From the NCBI RefSeq assembly GCF_014191505.1, contig NZ_JACHWS010000001.1, positions 1,054,001-1,118,000 on the forward strand: a stretch of 64,000 bases of DNA. The letters are read 5' to 3'. The notes under the pieces were generated by a model. The model was not told the origin of the DNA, ran no database searches, and saw nothing but the letters and a program-made list of their open reading frames with translations. The position numbers were made by a program, and so were the translations under genes. Numbering within the stretch: the first letter of the stretch is position 1; each line of letters starts with the position of its first letter. This document shows, piece after piece, positions 49,811 to 59,157 of this stretch. The DNA is from Hoyosella altamirensis. Its GTDB lineage: Bacteria; Actinomycetota; Actinomycetes; Mycobacteriales; Mycobacteriaceae.

Positions 49811-52348
49811 TCACAGGCGAGGGTCGACCGGTTCGGTTTCGAGCGCGAGGACTCCGAAAACGCACTCATGGATACGCCAGAGTGGCTCGCCTTCTACGAG
49901 CCGGTCGATGGCCTCGAGGCCGAGTGCGTACTCGCGCAGCGCAAGTGATCTTTTATGGCCGAGGCTGCGCTGGCGCAACCGCTCGAGGTTGTCGGCGAGT
50001 GTGTAGTCCGGTCCATAGACAAGGCGCAGATACTCGCGTCCCCGGACTTTTATCGCGGGCTGGATGCGCTTGTTGTGCGGCGTGCGATTGACTGCGGGTT
50101 TGACGACCATCCCCTCGAAACCGGATTCCGTGAGCGTGGTCCACCACGACGTGGCGTGGTGCTCAGATTCCGGGTCACTGAGATTAACCGCCATCGTGCG
50201 GGTAGCGAGGAACAAGGCCGGGTCAGCGTCGCTCAGCTTCGCAGCAGTTTCGATATGCCAGGCGTGGGGCTGGCTAGCGAATGCCGCGCCTTCCGCCGCG
50301 AGCAGTTGAAAGGGCGCTAGCTTGATGTCGGACAGGTCTCTCGTCGGCCAGCAGAACGTGCGGTACATCGCGCGGTAGGAGTTGAGGTTGCTTGCCCGCT
50401 GCACACTGCGGGCGCGCAGGTCCGCGACGTCGAGGCCACGGCTTTCCGCCTTCGCCAGAAGGTCCACCGCAGCGGGAAGCACGGCCGCACCAGCGGCCCC
50501 GACCGCTCCGTACTGGTCGCGTATGAGTCCGTCAGCCTTCGCGTTCCACGGAAGAACCTCAGTGTCGAGCAGCAACCAGTCACTCGCGATGTCATTCCAG
50601 ATCGCGGCATCGTCGAACGCGGTGCGGATGCGCGAAAGAAGCGCGTCCTCACGATCGTCGTGGAAGAACGAACGCCCGGTGCGCGTGAATACCGCGCCGC
50701 TTCCACGGATGCCGAATCGCCGGTCCGCAGTGTGTTCGTCGCGGCACACCAGGATCACCGCGCGCGACCCCATGTGTTTCTCCTGGCACACGACGTTGTC
50801 CACACCCGCTTTGCGGTACTCCGCGAATGCCTCCGCTGGATGTTCGAGGTAACCGTCCCGGGTGCTCGTCGCGCACGGTGCCATCGTCGGCGGCAGATAC
50901 ATGAGCCACCGCGGATCAATAGCGAAACGGCTCATCACCTCGAGCGCTGCCGATGCGTTCTCCGCTGGAATCGTGACCCGACCATAGTGGCGTGTCTCGA
51001 TTGCGCGCTTGCCGAGTACATCGTCAAGCTGGAGCGAGTACCGGTCACGTTCCGCAGCCGTTTTCGGTGCCGTCGCGAGTGGGCGCGGTGACGCATGCCA
51101 TTCCTGGTGCGCGGGCACGGAAACAAGTTCACGCTCGGGGTATCGGAGCGCGGTCAGGCGTCCACCGAAAACACAGCCTGTGTCGAGACACATTGTGCGG
51201 TTGATCCACTCGGGTTCACTGATGGGCGTGTGACCGTAAAGCACCGTCGCGGCTCCGCGGTAGTCAGTTGCCCACGGGTAACGGACTGGGAGACCGTAAT
51301 CGTCAGTCTCCCCGGTGGTTTGCCCATAGAGGGCAAATGCACGCACCCTGCCCGAAGCACGGCCATGGAACTGCGCGGGGAGGCCCGCGTGCGCGACGAC
51401 AAGCCGCCCATGGTCGAGGACATAGTGGGAGACGAGACCATCGAGGAACGCACGAGCGGTGTGTGTGAATTCGTCGCCTTCCGCGGCGAGCTGTTCGAGG
51501 GATTCTGCGATGCCGTGTTTGAGCTGAACCTTCTGCCCCCGCAACGCGCGGGCGAGCTTTTGTTCGTGGTTGCCGCTCACACACAGCGCTGCACCGCTGT
51601 TCGTCATGCCCATCACGAGGCGCAGCACCCCCGGTGTGTCCGGTCCGCGGTCGACGAGATCGCCAACGAAGACGGCGGTGCGACCGTCAGGGTGGCGCGC
51701 ATCAATGGCGCGACCGGCGCTGTCGAACGTGACCTTCCAGCCGAGTTCGGCGAGAAGTTCTTCAAGTTCCGCCCGGCAGCCGTGCACGTCACCGATGACA
51801 TCGAACGGGCCGGTGCGGGCGCGAAGGTCGTTGAGGAGTGGTTCGATCTCGAACTCTGCACCACTGATTTCCGCAGGGGTGCGCAGATGGTGGACGCGCC
51901 GGAAGCCCTCACGGTCGAGGTTCTTCAGGGAGCGGCGGAGTTCCCGGTGCTGGCGCCGGACAACGTGCGCACCGAACTGACGGTCCGGGCGCTGCTCATT
52001 GCGCTCTATGCACACTGATTCGGGCACGTCGAGCACGATGGCGACAGGCAGAACGTCATGCTCGCGGGCGAGGCGCACGAGCTGCGCCCGCGCTGGCCGC
52101 TGCACGTTCGTTGCGTCGATCACGGTGATCCGGCCCGCTGCGAGCCGCTGCCCGGCCACGTAATGCAGCGCGCCGAACGCCGCCGCCGTGGCGGACTGAT
52201 CGTTGACGTCGTCGGCGACCATGCCCCGGAAGGCATCACTGGACAAGATCTGCGTGGCAGCAAAGTGGCGGTGCGCGAAGGTCGTTTTCCCCGAGCCTGA
52301 GGTACCGATCAGCACAACGAGGGACATATCGGGAATTGCGAGTCTCAT
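49811..52348 (-). CDS. pnkp: Bacterial Pnkp: RNA 5'-kinase, 2',3'-phosphatase and adenylyltransferase/ligase
   Basis: 845 residues in three modules. Kinase: P-loop LIGTSGSGKTTFAHRHF near residue 14. Phosphatase (calcineurin-like): DVIGDVHGCRAELEEL, VFVGDLVDRGPDTPGV, VSGNHEQKLAR, VVAHAGLP. Ligase: nucleotidyl-lysine motif EKHMGSRAVILVCR, later EGMVVKPAVNRTP and QPAIKVRGREYLRLVYG. It heals 2',3'-cyclic-phosphate and 5'-OH ends made by ribotoxins and, with Hen1, reseals the RNA. Its ATG overlaps the hen1 stop (ATGA), so the complex is made together. Confidence 0.94.
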   Translation of the reverse strand: MRLAIPDMSLVVLIGTSGSGKTTFAHRHFAATQILSSDAFRGMVADDVNDQSATAAAFGALHYVAGQRLAAGRITVIDATNVQRPARAQLVRLAREHDVLPVAIVLDVPESVCIERNEQRPDRQFGAHVVRRQHRELRRSLKNLDREGFRRVHHLRTPAEISGAEFEIEPLLNDLRARTGPFDVIGDVHGCRAELEELLAELGWKVTFDSAGRAIDARHPDGRTAVFVGDLVDRGPDTPGVLRLVMGMTNSGAALCVSGNHEQKLARALRGQKVQLKHGIAESLEQLAAEGDEFTHTARAFLDGLVSHYVLDHGRLVVAHAGLPAQFHGRASGRVRAFALYGQTTGETDDYGLPVRYPWATDYRGAATVLYGHTPISEPEWINRTMCLDTGCVFGGRLTALRYPERELVSVPAHQEWHASPRPLATAPKTAAERDRYSLQLDDVLGKRAIETRHYGRVTIPAENASAALEVMSRFAIDPRWLMYLPPTMAPCATSTRDGYLEHPAEAFAEYRKAGVDNVVCQEKHMGSRAVILVCRDEHTADRRFGIRGSGAVFTRTGRSFFHDDREDALLSRIRTAFDDAAIWNDIASDWLLLDTEVLPWNAKADGLIRDQYGAVGAAGAAVLPAAVDLLAKAESRGLDVADLRARSVQRASNLNSYRAMYRTFCWPTRDLSDIKLAPFQLLAAEGAAFASQPHAWHIETAAKLSDADPALFLATRTMAVNLSDPESEHHATSWWTTLTESGFEGMVVKPAVNRTPHNKRIQPAIKVRGREYLRLVYGPDYTLADNLERLRQRSLGHKRSLALREYALGLEAIDRLVEGEPLWRIHECVFGVLALETEPVDPRL

Positions 52349-53784
52349 GTTCCGCTCCTTGCCGTGAAGATCGCCATCTGGGTTGGTGCACCGCGATCAG
52401 GGTGCAGCGGCCCTACCGGCAGTAGCTCCGTCGAGTAGTCGTAGGTTGCGGCGGTGGCTTCAGCCCAGTGCTGGAATTCGGTGCGCGACCATTCGAATCG
52501 ATGGTCGGCATGGCGGAATTCACCTGCCGACAGGCCCGGAAAGAGCGAGTTGTATTCGGCATTCGGGGTGGTGACGATGACGGTACGGGGACGCGCGGCC
52601 CCGAAGACGCTGTGGGTGGCTGCAGGCAGCCGGTCCGGGTTGATGTGTTCAATGACCTCCATAAGGACGGCGGCGTCGAAGCCGCGAAGAGCTGGGTCCG
52701 TGTACATCAGCGACGATTGCCGCAGCCGCACTGTTGAGCGGGCAGCATCGTCCCTGTCGAGGTGCAGTTTCCGTTCCGCTTGGCGCAACGCATAGGCCGA
52801 TACGTCAGTTCCGATTATTTCGCGGAACTGGGTGTCGTGTCTCAGATCATCGAGGAGCGCACCTGGGCCGCATCCCAGATCGAGGATGCGTTGTGCATCC
52901 GCGCGGCGGAGTTGTTCGAGCACTGCGCGGCGCCGTAGCTCCGCGAGTGGAATGTTGTGCTGGGGAGATGCAGTGACCTCAGCTGGCGCGTCCGCCTCGA
53001 TCGCAGCTGGTCCGTCGGCGATGCGGTGAAACATGTCGAGTTGCTCGTTCGCGCTCTCGACGAGGGGCCGGGACCTCGCGAGATAGACGCTGGTGATCAG
53101 GTCACGTTCGGGATGGGTGCTGAGCCAAGTTTCACCTGAACGGAGAAGTTTGCTGACTTCCGTTTCAGTGACCCAGAAGTGGTGCCCGCCGTCCAGGACA
53201 GGCAACAAAACATAGAGGTGACTCAGGGCGTCCGCGAGGCGGAAAGTTCCCTCCAGTCGAGTGTCCACATAGGGTGCCGCGCCCCAGTGCGGCACTGTGG
53301 CGTCGAACGGCTGCGTGGCAGCAGTGACTGTCCAGCCCAGTGGGCTGAACAGGCGCGAGATGAGGTCCACACCGTCTTGGCCACTCCGGCTTTCGCGGCC
53401 GGAACGGACTGAAAGCGAAGGAACATGGATGCTCAGGGGAATTGATGTCTGCGCCAATTGGGGATGAGACTCGCAACGACCACGAAGCGCGGTGGCGAAC
53501 GCCGCGCGCAGCGCTACTGCCAATTGCGATCCCGCCGCGTACGGCCGGTCATTGATGTACTGAGCTAGCGGGCCGCTGTGCCGCTGGGAGCGGCCGCGAA
53601 CAAGAGCGACAGGGTCCACCTCCACGAGCAGCGCCACGGTGCAACGGTCCCGTGTCGCTTCCGGGTAGAAAACGTGGGCCACGCCGTGGGAAACGGTGAG
53701 TTGCTGCGCACGGTCCGGGTGTTTGTGCAGTAGAAAACCAAGGTCAGTCGCAGGATGATGGGTTGTTGTGATCGTGAGCAGCAC
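52345..53784 (-). CDS. hen1: Hen1: 3'-terminal RNA ribose 2'-O-methyltransferase and Pnkp partner
   Basis: About 479 residues from GTG 53784 (LLTITTTHHPATDLGFLLHK, HPDRAQQLTVSHGVAHVFYP is the normal family N-terminus); a longer frame to 53838 adds unlike sequence. The N-terminal half is the Pnkp-binding/ligase-activating part. The C-terminal half is a SAM methyltransferase: RILDLGCGPGALLDDLR, then the metal-binding EVIEHI block followed by a His in the downstream region, which is unique to Hen1. It methylates the 2'-OH at the break before sealing so that the same site cannot be cut again. Confidence 0.93.
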   Translation of the reverse strand: MLLTITTTHHPATDLGFLLHKHPDRAQQLTVSHGVAHVFYPEATRDRCTVALLVEVDPVALVRGRSQRHSGPLAQYINDRPYAAGSQLAVALRAAFATALRGRCESHPQLAQTSIPLSIHVPSLSVRSGRESRSGQDGVDLISRLFSPLGWTVTAATQPFDATVPHWGAAPYVDTRLEGTFRLADALSHLYVLLPVLDGGHHFWVTETEVSKLLRSGETWLSTHPERDLITSVYLARSRPLVESANEQLDMFHRIADGPAAIEADAPAEVTASPQHNIPLAELRRRAVLEQLRRADAQRILDLGCGPGALLDDLRHDTQFREIIGTDVSAYALRQAERKLHLDRDDAARSTVRLRQSSLMYTDPALRGFDAAVLMEVIEHINPDRLPAATHSVFGAARPRTVIVTTPNAEYNSLFPGLSAGEFRHADHRFEWSRTEFQHWAEATAATYDYSTELLPVGPLHPDRGAPTQMAIFTARSGT

Positions 53785-53885
53785 GCCGCGAAGTATGCCG
53801 CAGTCCTCTCTCGCGCGCAGTCCAATTACGCTGGGCACAGGAAATCACTGGTGGCGGTGATATGGCAGATTGGGCTTGACAGGGG

Positions 53886-54677
53886 ATGGCAATGCGTATC
53901 GCGGTTTTGAGTGCCGCAGTCATTGCGCTCGCTGGCTTTCTCGCCGGGGCTGGGCACGTAGGCAATTCCTCTGTAGCCGCGGCTGCTGATGGCGTTTTCG
54001 GAAGCCCCACACTGGTTTCACCGCATTCTCCCGCTTTCGGTATCTGGGCGGTGATCTACCTGGGCCTTTTCGGGTATGCAGTGTGGCAGGCGCTGCCAGC
54101 ACAAGCTGATTCATTACGGCTGAAGCACATCCGTCCCTTGACGGTCGCGGCGATCTTGCTGAACACCACCTGGCTGACGGTCGTTCTAATGGGGCAGGTT
54201 CTGCTGAGCGTGTTCGTGGTTGCTGCGCTCTTCGCCGTTCTTGTCGCACTGGTTGTGCGGCTGGCGGACCTGTGCCCGCGGACTCGTGCCGAACAGTTGC
54301 TCGTTGATGGCACCTTTGGTCTCTATCTGGGATGGGTCTGCCTGACGGTGTTTGCGAACATCGCCGTCTGGCTGTCCTCAATGGGGGTGAGTGCGGGTGC
54401 AACGGCATGGTCGGTGATCGTGCTTGCCGCAGCGGGCGCGGCGGGCGTGGCACTGATACTCCTGACTGGACGTCGTATTGCCGTCGCCTTCGGTCTCATT
54501 TGGGCGCTCAGCTGGATCGCGTACGGGCGTGTGGCAGGGGAGTTGCCAAACACTGCCAGCGCTATTGCCGCAGCTTGTGCCGCATTTGTTGTTATCGCCG
54601 CCGTTTTCCTGCAGGTGGTTCCGGGCCGCAGCGCCCCGCGGCTTAGAATGTGGTCAGCCAGGGCGAGGAGTACATGA
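53886..54677 (+). CDS. TspO/MBR-like tryptophan-rich membrane protein
   Basis: 263 residues; ATG 53886, or ATG 53892 with a better-spaced AGGGG. About seven hydrophobic helices: IAVLSAAVIALAGFLAGAGH, FGIWAVIYLGLFGYAVWQAL, VAAILLNTTWLTVVLMGQVL and more. The W-rich GIWxxIY and NxxW features suggest a relation to TspO-type proteins (tetrapyrrole/cholesterol binding), but it has additional helices. Its stop overlaps the next small gene. No metabolic neighbours give further hints. Confidence 0.65.
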   Translation: MAMRIAVLSAAVIALAGFLAGAGHVGNSSVAAAADGVFGSPTLVSPHSPAFGIWAVIYLGLFGYAVWQALPAQADSLRLKHIRPLTVAAILLNTTWLTVVLMGQVLLSVFVVAALFAVLVALVVRLADLCPRTRAEQLLVDGTFGLYLGWVCLTVFANIAVWLSSMGVSAGATAWSVIVLAAAGAAGVALILLTGRRIAVAFGLIWALSWIAYGRVAGELPNTASAIAAACAAFVVIAAVFLQVVPGRSAPRLRMWSARARST

Positions 54678-54847
54678 TGTCGCATCACAGCGCTGAGCAC
54701 CACAAGGGTCCGGGCGGGAGCCACCGCGAGGAGATCGCGCGTGACCTTTTGCGTGAGCATCCCGAGTTCGATGAACCGCATCTGCTCGAGGAAGACGAGA
54801 ACGTTCCGCCTCGCCCCGAAGAGGAAATCGCGGACGCGGAAAGCTAG
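54674..54847 (+). CDS. Small acidic, His-rich-start protein
   Basis: 57-58 residues. GAGGAG precedes a double ATG (54674/54677) that overlaps the stop of the membrane protein gene. The sequence MSHHSAEHHKGPGGSHREEI continues into ARDLLREHPEFDEPHLLEED and an all-acidic end. Five His in the first 15 residues could bind metal; the rest is highly charged and probably disordered or helical. No family recognised. Coupling to the TspO-like gene suggests joint expression. Confidence 0.65.
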   Translation: MMSHHSAEHHKGPGGSHREEIARDLLREHPEFDEPHLLEEDENVPPRPEEEIADAES

Positions 54848-54864
54848 AAAGGCTCGCAATCATC

Positions 54865-55785
54865 ATGGATTTCTCGCAGGTTCGTGTCATTCCCGTTCCT
54901 GGACAGGGGCCTGAAGACATCCTGATCGATGACCAGGAGCGGATTTACACGGGTCTGCTCGACGGCCGGATTGTGCGCATCGATGAACACGCTGGTGGCG
55001 TCGAAACGATTGCCTCATTGCCGGGACGGCCGCTCGGTATCGAATTCTTCGGCGAAGACGAACTCGTGGTGTGTGCGTCCGACAAAGGCCTTCTGAGGGT
55101 CGAAATTGAGACGGGCAACTACACCGTGCTGACGGAATCGGTTGACGGCGTGAAAGTGCGCGCGTGCAACAACGCGGCAGTCGCGAGCGACGGCACGATC
55201 TACTTCAGCGATTCCTCCACAGATTTCGACATTCCCAGCTGGCGACGGGAAATGATCCTCAAACGCGGAAGTGGGCGTCTGATTCGCCGAGACCTCGACG
55301 GTTCTGCCCAGGTCATAGCGGACGGACTACAGTTCGCCAACGGCGTCGCGCTGAGCGCCGACGAGACGACGGTGTTCGTTGCTGAAACGACGACACGCTC
55401 GCTGCGGAAGGTGAGTCTCACGGGCACAGACGCGGGCGCTGTCACCGTCGTGTGTGACGACTTGCCAGGTTATCCGGACAACTGCTCCACTGGCTCGGAC
55501 GGCTTGATCTGGATCGCTCTCCCTAACCCGGAGAAGCGAGTGCTCAGCTATCTGCATCAGGCCCCTGTCCTCGCGCGCACACTGGTTTCGCGGTTACCGG
55601 AGTCGTTGATGCCGGGCCCGTCGGACACCGTCGCTGTGGTCGCCGTGAATGACTCAGGGGAAATCGTCCGGCGGTACGCGGGAGCGATCCGTGACTTCCC
55701 GATGCTGACATCTGTGCGGGAGTATGACGGCCGGCTCTGGTTCGGCTCACTCGAGGCGTATGGGGTAGCGACAGCGCCGCGCTAG
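54865..55785 (+). CDS. SMP-30/strictosidine-synthase-like beta-propeller
   Basis: 306 residues. Six-bladed propeller landmarks: VPGQGPEDILIDDQERIYTG, GRPLGIEFFGEDELVVCASD, RACNNAAVASDGTIYFSDSS, GLQFANGVALSADETTVFVA and PDNCSTGSDGLIWIALP. These match the strictosidine-synthase-like branch of the SMP-30/gluconolactonase clan, members of which are usually lactonases or hydrolases with a central metal. No signal peptide. It ends 7 bases before the convergent MarR gene. Confidence 0.82.
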   Translation: MDFSQVRVIPVPGQGPEDILIDDQERIYTGLLDGRIVRIDEHAGGVETIASLPGRPLGIEFFGEDELVVCASDKGLLRVEIETGNYTVLTESVDGVKVRACNNAAVASDGTIYFSDSSTDFDIPSWRREMILKRGSGRLIRRDLDGSAQVIADGLQFANGVALSADETTVFVAETTTRSLRKVSLTGTDAGAVTVVCDDLPGYPDNCSTGSDGLIWIALPNPEKRVLSYLHQAPVLARTLVSRLPESLMPGPSDTVAVVAVNDSGEIVRRYAGAIRDFPMLTSVREYDGRLWFGSLEAYGVATAPR

Positions 55786-55792
55786 GACCTGC

Positions 55793-56311
55793 TCACTCGG
55801 GGAGATGGAAATCGCCTGCGTTGACGCGGAACTCCGCGAGTACGGCGATGAGCTGAGCGATGTGCTCCTCGGAGATGCCCGGATCAGCGAAAACGAGTTC
55901 GTTGAGGTCCTTTGTCGCACGTTCAGCGACGTCGCGACCAGCGTCGGTGATCCGGACGAGGGTGGTCCGTCGGTCATCGGGGTGCGGGATCCGCTCCACT
56001 AGTCCTGCCGCCTCGAGGCGGTCGACAGCGTTGGTGATGCTCGTCGGGTGTACTTGGAGCCGTGTGCTCGCCTTACTCATCGGCAGCTCGCCCTGCTGGG
56101 TGAACGTGAGGAGCGTCAGGACCTCGTACCGGGAAAAAGTGAGGCTGTGCGGGCGCAGGGCGCTTTCGACTCGGGCAAGCATCAGCTGGTGGGCTCGCAT
56201 CACCGAGGTCACCGCGGCCATGCCGGACGCTGCTTCTGTCCAGCCGTGCTCCTCCCAATGGCGGCGCGCTTCGGCGATGGGATCGAATGGCAGTCCTTGC
56301 TGTTGGCTCAC
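55793..56311 (-). CDS. MarR-family regulator, likely controls the valine-degradation operon
   Basis: 172 residues. Winged-helix core: LRPHSLTFSRYEVLTLLTFT, LPMSKASTRLQVHPTSITNA and wing VERIPHPDDRRTTLVRITDA. Divergent from mmsA, with ~160 bases between the starts, the classical position for a local repressor/activator that answers to a pathway intermediate. A short inverted repeat (56398-56410) in that gap could be its site. The effector, perhaps an acyl-CoA, is inferred only. Confidence 0.88.
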   Translation of the reverse strand: MSQQQGLPFDPIAEARRHWEEHGWTEAASGMAAVTSVMRAHQLMLARVESALRPHSLTFSRYEVLTLLTFTQQGELPMSKASTRLQVHPTSITNAVDRLEAAGLVERIPHPDDRRTTLVRITDAGRDVAERATKDLNELVFADPGISEEHIAQLIAVLAEFRVNAGDFHLPE

Positions 56312-56397
56312 TCCACTATCCTCGCAGGCTCTTTTGTGAGACGTCTCTCCTGGGCAAAATTACTTCTGGGTACCGCGTGACAACAAACACTTGGACG

Positions 56398-56410
56398 TCC
56401 TACTATAGGA
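56398..56410. promoter_or_regulatory. Candidate operator between marR and mmsA
   Basis: TCCTA-CTA-TAGGA is a perfect 5-base inverted repeat with a 3-base spacer in the middle of the divergent promoter region, with weaker outer matches (GAC left, GTC right). Position and symmetry fit a MarR-type dimer site. Confidence 0.35.
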
Positions 56411-56473
56411 GTGTCAGGTACTTCCTTGGGTGCTGCCCAGGATTTCCGGTTCTGGAGAAAGTGATCAACCAGC

Positions 56474-57979
56474 ATGGCTCTACGTGAACTCACGCATTTC
56501 ATCGGTGGCAAGAACACCCCGTCAACGTCAGGGCGGTTTGGTGATGTGTTCGACCCCAACACCGGCGATGTGCAGGCGCGCGTGCCGCTCGCTGACGATG
56601 CCGAGGTGGAGGCTGCGGTCGCAGATTCCGTCCAGGCCCAGCGGGAATGGGCCGCCTGGAACCCGCAGCGGCGTGCCCGCGTGCTGCAAAAATTCCTCCA
56701 GCTCATCGACGACGAAAAAGAAGACCTTGCACGGCTGCTGTCATCGGAGCATGGCAAGACCGTCCCAGATGCGCTCGGCGACATCCAGCGTGGCGTCGAG
56801 GTTGTCGAATTTGCCTGCGGCATTCCGCATCTGCTGAAGGGCGAGTACACCACGGGTGCAGGAGCTGGTATCGATGTCTACTCGATGCGTCAGCCGCTCG
56901 GGGTCGTCGTCGGAATCACGCCGTTCAACTTCCCGGCCATGATCCCGCTTTGGAAGGCAGCACCCGCGATCGCTTGCGGAAACGCGTTCATCCTCAAGCC
57001 TTCTGAGCGCGACCCCTCCGTTCCGCTGCGCCTCGCGGAGCTCTTCCTAGAAGCGGGCCTGCCGCCCGGCGTTTTCAACGTCGTCAATGGTGACAAGCAG
57101 GCCGTCGATGCGCTGCTCAACCACCCCCAGGTCGAAGCCGTGGGCTTCGTCGGGTCGACCCCGATCGCGCAGTACATCTACTCAACTGCCACCGCGAACG
57201 GAAAACGCGCTCAGTGTTTCGGCGGCGCCAAGAACCACGCCATCATCATGCCCGACGCTGACCTCGATCAGGTCGCTGACGCACTCGTCGGCGCAGGCTA
57301 CGGCTCTGCAGGTGAGCGCTGCATGGCGATCTCCGTCGCTGTGCCAGTCGGCAAGGAAACCGGCGACGCGCTCATCGAAAAACTCAAGGACCGCATCGGC
57401 AAACTCACCGTCGGGACCTCAGACAACAGCGCAGCCGATTTCGGCCCGCTCGTCTCGTCGGACGCGGTGGGACGCGTCAACGACTACATCCAGATCGGTA
57501 TCGACGATGGTGCCGAACTCGTGGTCGACGGCCGGGGCTTCGCGCTCGAAGGGCACGAAGCCGGTTTCTTCACCGGACCCACGCTCCTCGACAACGTGCC
57601 GACGACGTCACGCGCCTATCTCGAAGAGATCTTCGGCCCTGTGCTCACAGTGGTGCGAGCAGACAACTACGAGGACGCTTTGCGGCTGCCAACTGAGCAC
57701 GAGTACGGCAACGGCGTCGCGATCTTTACGCGTGACGGCGACACGGCGCGTGACTTCACTGCCCGCGTCAACACGGGAATGGTGGGAGTCAACGTCCCCA
57801 TCCCGGTACCGATCGCCTACCACACGTTCGGTGGCTGGAAGCGGTCGATGTTCGGTGATCTGAACCAGCATGGTCCTGACTCGGTGCGCTTCTACACCAA
57901 GACCAAAACAGTGACGCAGCGGTGGCCATCCGGCATCAAGGACAACGAAGGCCACTTCGTCATACCAACGATGAAGTGA
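56474..57979 (+). CDS. mmsA: Methylmalonate-semialdehyde dehydrogenase (CoA-acylating)
   Basis: 501 residues. Aldehyde-dehydrogenase fold with the MMSDH variant motifs: GVVVGITPFNFPAMIPLWKA, GNAFILKPSERDPSVPLRLA and catalytic Cys in GSAGERCMAISVAV, instead of the usual GQxC. The general base Glu is replaced (QCFGGAKNHAIIMP), as expected in CoA-dependent members, which release propionyl-CoA and CO2 from (S)-methylmalonate semialdehyde. First gene of a three-gene valine catabolism operon; the next start is 10 bases on. Confidence 0.93.
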   Translation: MALRELTHFIGGKNTPSTSGRFGDVFDPNTGDVQARVPLADDAEVEAAVADSVQAQREWAAWNPQRRARVLQKFLQLIDDEKEDLARLLSSEHGKTVPDALGDIQRGVEVVEFACGIPHLLKGEYTTGAGAGIDVYSMRQPLGVVVGITPFNFPAMIPLWKAAPAIACGNAFILKPSERDPSVPLRLAELFLEAGLPPGVFNVVNGDKQAVDALLNHPQVEAVGFVGSTPIAQYIYSTATANGKRAQCFGGAKNHAIIMPDADLDQVADALVGAGYGSAGERCMAISVAVPVGKETGDALIEKLKDRIGKLTVGTSDNSAADFGPLVSSDAVGRVNDYIQIGIDDGAELVVDGRGFALEGHEAGFFTGPTLLDNVPTTSRAYLEEIFGPVLTVVRADNYEDALRLPTEHEYGNGVAIFTRDGDTARDFTARVNTGMVGVNVPIPVPIAYHTFGGWKRSMFGDLNQHGPDSVRFYTKTKTVTQRWPSGIKDNEGHFVIPTMK

Positions 57980-57989
57980 GAGAACGACA

Positions 57990-59132
57990 GTGACATTCAC
58001 ACTTACTGTCGAGGATCGAGCGATCCTTGACACGGTCTCCGAGTTTGCGGCTGAGGAGTTCGCGCCGCACGCTGTGGAGTGGGATCAGACGAAGCACTTC
58101 CCAGTCGACGTTCTGCGCAAGGCAGCAGCGATGGGAATGGGTGCTGTGTACGTGCGGGAAGACGTCGGTGGCAGCGGCCTGCGGCGTCTCGATGCAGTGC
58201 GCATCTTCGAACGCCTCGCGGCGGGGTGTCCCTCCATGGCGGCGTACCTGTCGATTCACAACATGGTCGCCTGGATGATTGACACTTACGGTGCCGACGA
58301 GCAGCGGCACCAGTGGCTTCCGAAACTCGCGACGATGGAACACCTTGGCAGCTACTGCCTCACCGAGCCAGGAGCAGGGTCGGACGCGGCGGCGCTCACT
58401 ACTCGCGCCGTCCGGGATGGTGACGACCTCGTACTCACCGGGGTCAAACAATTCATCTCCGGCGCGGGCTCCAGCGACGTCTACGTGGTGATGGCGCGTA
58501 CCGGCGGGCCTGGGCCGGCGGGCATTACCGCCGTGATTGTGCCCGGAGATGCGGAAGGCCTGTCCTTCGGGGCGAACGAACAGAAAATGGGCTGGAACGC
58601 GATGCCCACCCGTCAGGTGGTTCTCGACGGTGTGCGCGTACCGGTAGCGAATGTCATCGGCGGCTTCGGGAACGGCTTCCGCATCGCGATGAATGGACTG
58701 AACGGCGGCCGCCTCAACATCGCCGCGTGCTCGCTCGGCGGGGCCCAGACGGCTCTTGATAGGTCGCTGGAATATGTGGCCGAACGCTCGGCTTTCGGAG
58801 CGCCGCTCAGCGAACGGGAAACCGTGCAGCACACGGTGGCTGAGATGCGGATTCAGATCGAGGCGGCGCGGGCGTTCCTGTGGCGTGCGGCGGAGGCTCT
58901 CGACGAAGATGCTTCTGACAAGATCATGCTGTGCGCCGCGGCGAAGCGATTCGTCACTGAAACCGGCTACCAGGTTGTAGATACGGCGCTCCAGCTGCAT
59001 GGCGGGTACGGGTATCTGACTGAGTACGGGATCGAGAAAATCCTCCGGGATCTCCGCGTTCACCGCATCCTGGAGGGAACGAACGAGATCATGCGGATGG
59101 TAGTTGCACGTTCGATGATCAAGTCGGCATGA
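57990..59132 (+). CDS. Acyl-CoA dehydrogenase, probably isobutyryl-CoA dehydrogenase
   Basis: 380 residues. FAD-binding acyl-CoA dehydrogenase signatures: YCLTEPGAGSDAAALTTRAV, VKQFISGAGSSDVYVVMA and C-terminal QLHGGYGYLTEYGIEKILRD with LEGTNEIMRMVVARS. The catalytic Glu is expected in the RILEGTNEI region in short-chain-type members. Placement between mmsA and mmsB points to the isobutyryl-CoA step of valine degradation; activity on 2-methylbutyryl-CoA cannot be excluded. 25 bases to mmsB. Confidence 0.9.
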   Translation: MTFTLTVEDRAILDTVSEFAAEEFAPHAVEWDQTKHFPVDVLRKAAAMGMGAVYVREDVGGSGLRRLDAVRIFERLAAGCPSMAAYLSIHNMVAWMIDTYGADEQRHQWLPKLATMEHLGSYCLTEPGAGSDAAALTTRAVRDGDDLVLTGVKQFISGAGSSDVYVVMARTGGPGPAGITAVIVPGDAEGLSFGANEQKMGWNAMPTRQVVLDGVRVPVANVIGGFGNGFRIAMNGLNGGRLNIAACSLGGAQTALDRSLEYVAERSAFGAPLSERETVQHTVAEMRIQIEAARAFLWRAAEALDEDASDKIMLCAAAKRFVTETGYQVVDTALQLHGGYGYLTEYGIEKILRDLRVHRILEGTNEIMRMVVARSMIKSA

Positions 59133-59157
59133 CATACCAGAGAGGGGTCCCTGCGGG

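Noticed and set aside
48430-50091. A 553-codon plus-strand frame opposite the CNNM/CorC genes
   Set aside because: Antisense to a well-supported transporter gene and into pnkp; no family-like sequence or ribosome-binding site.
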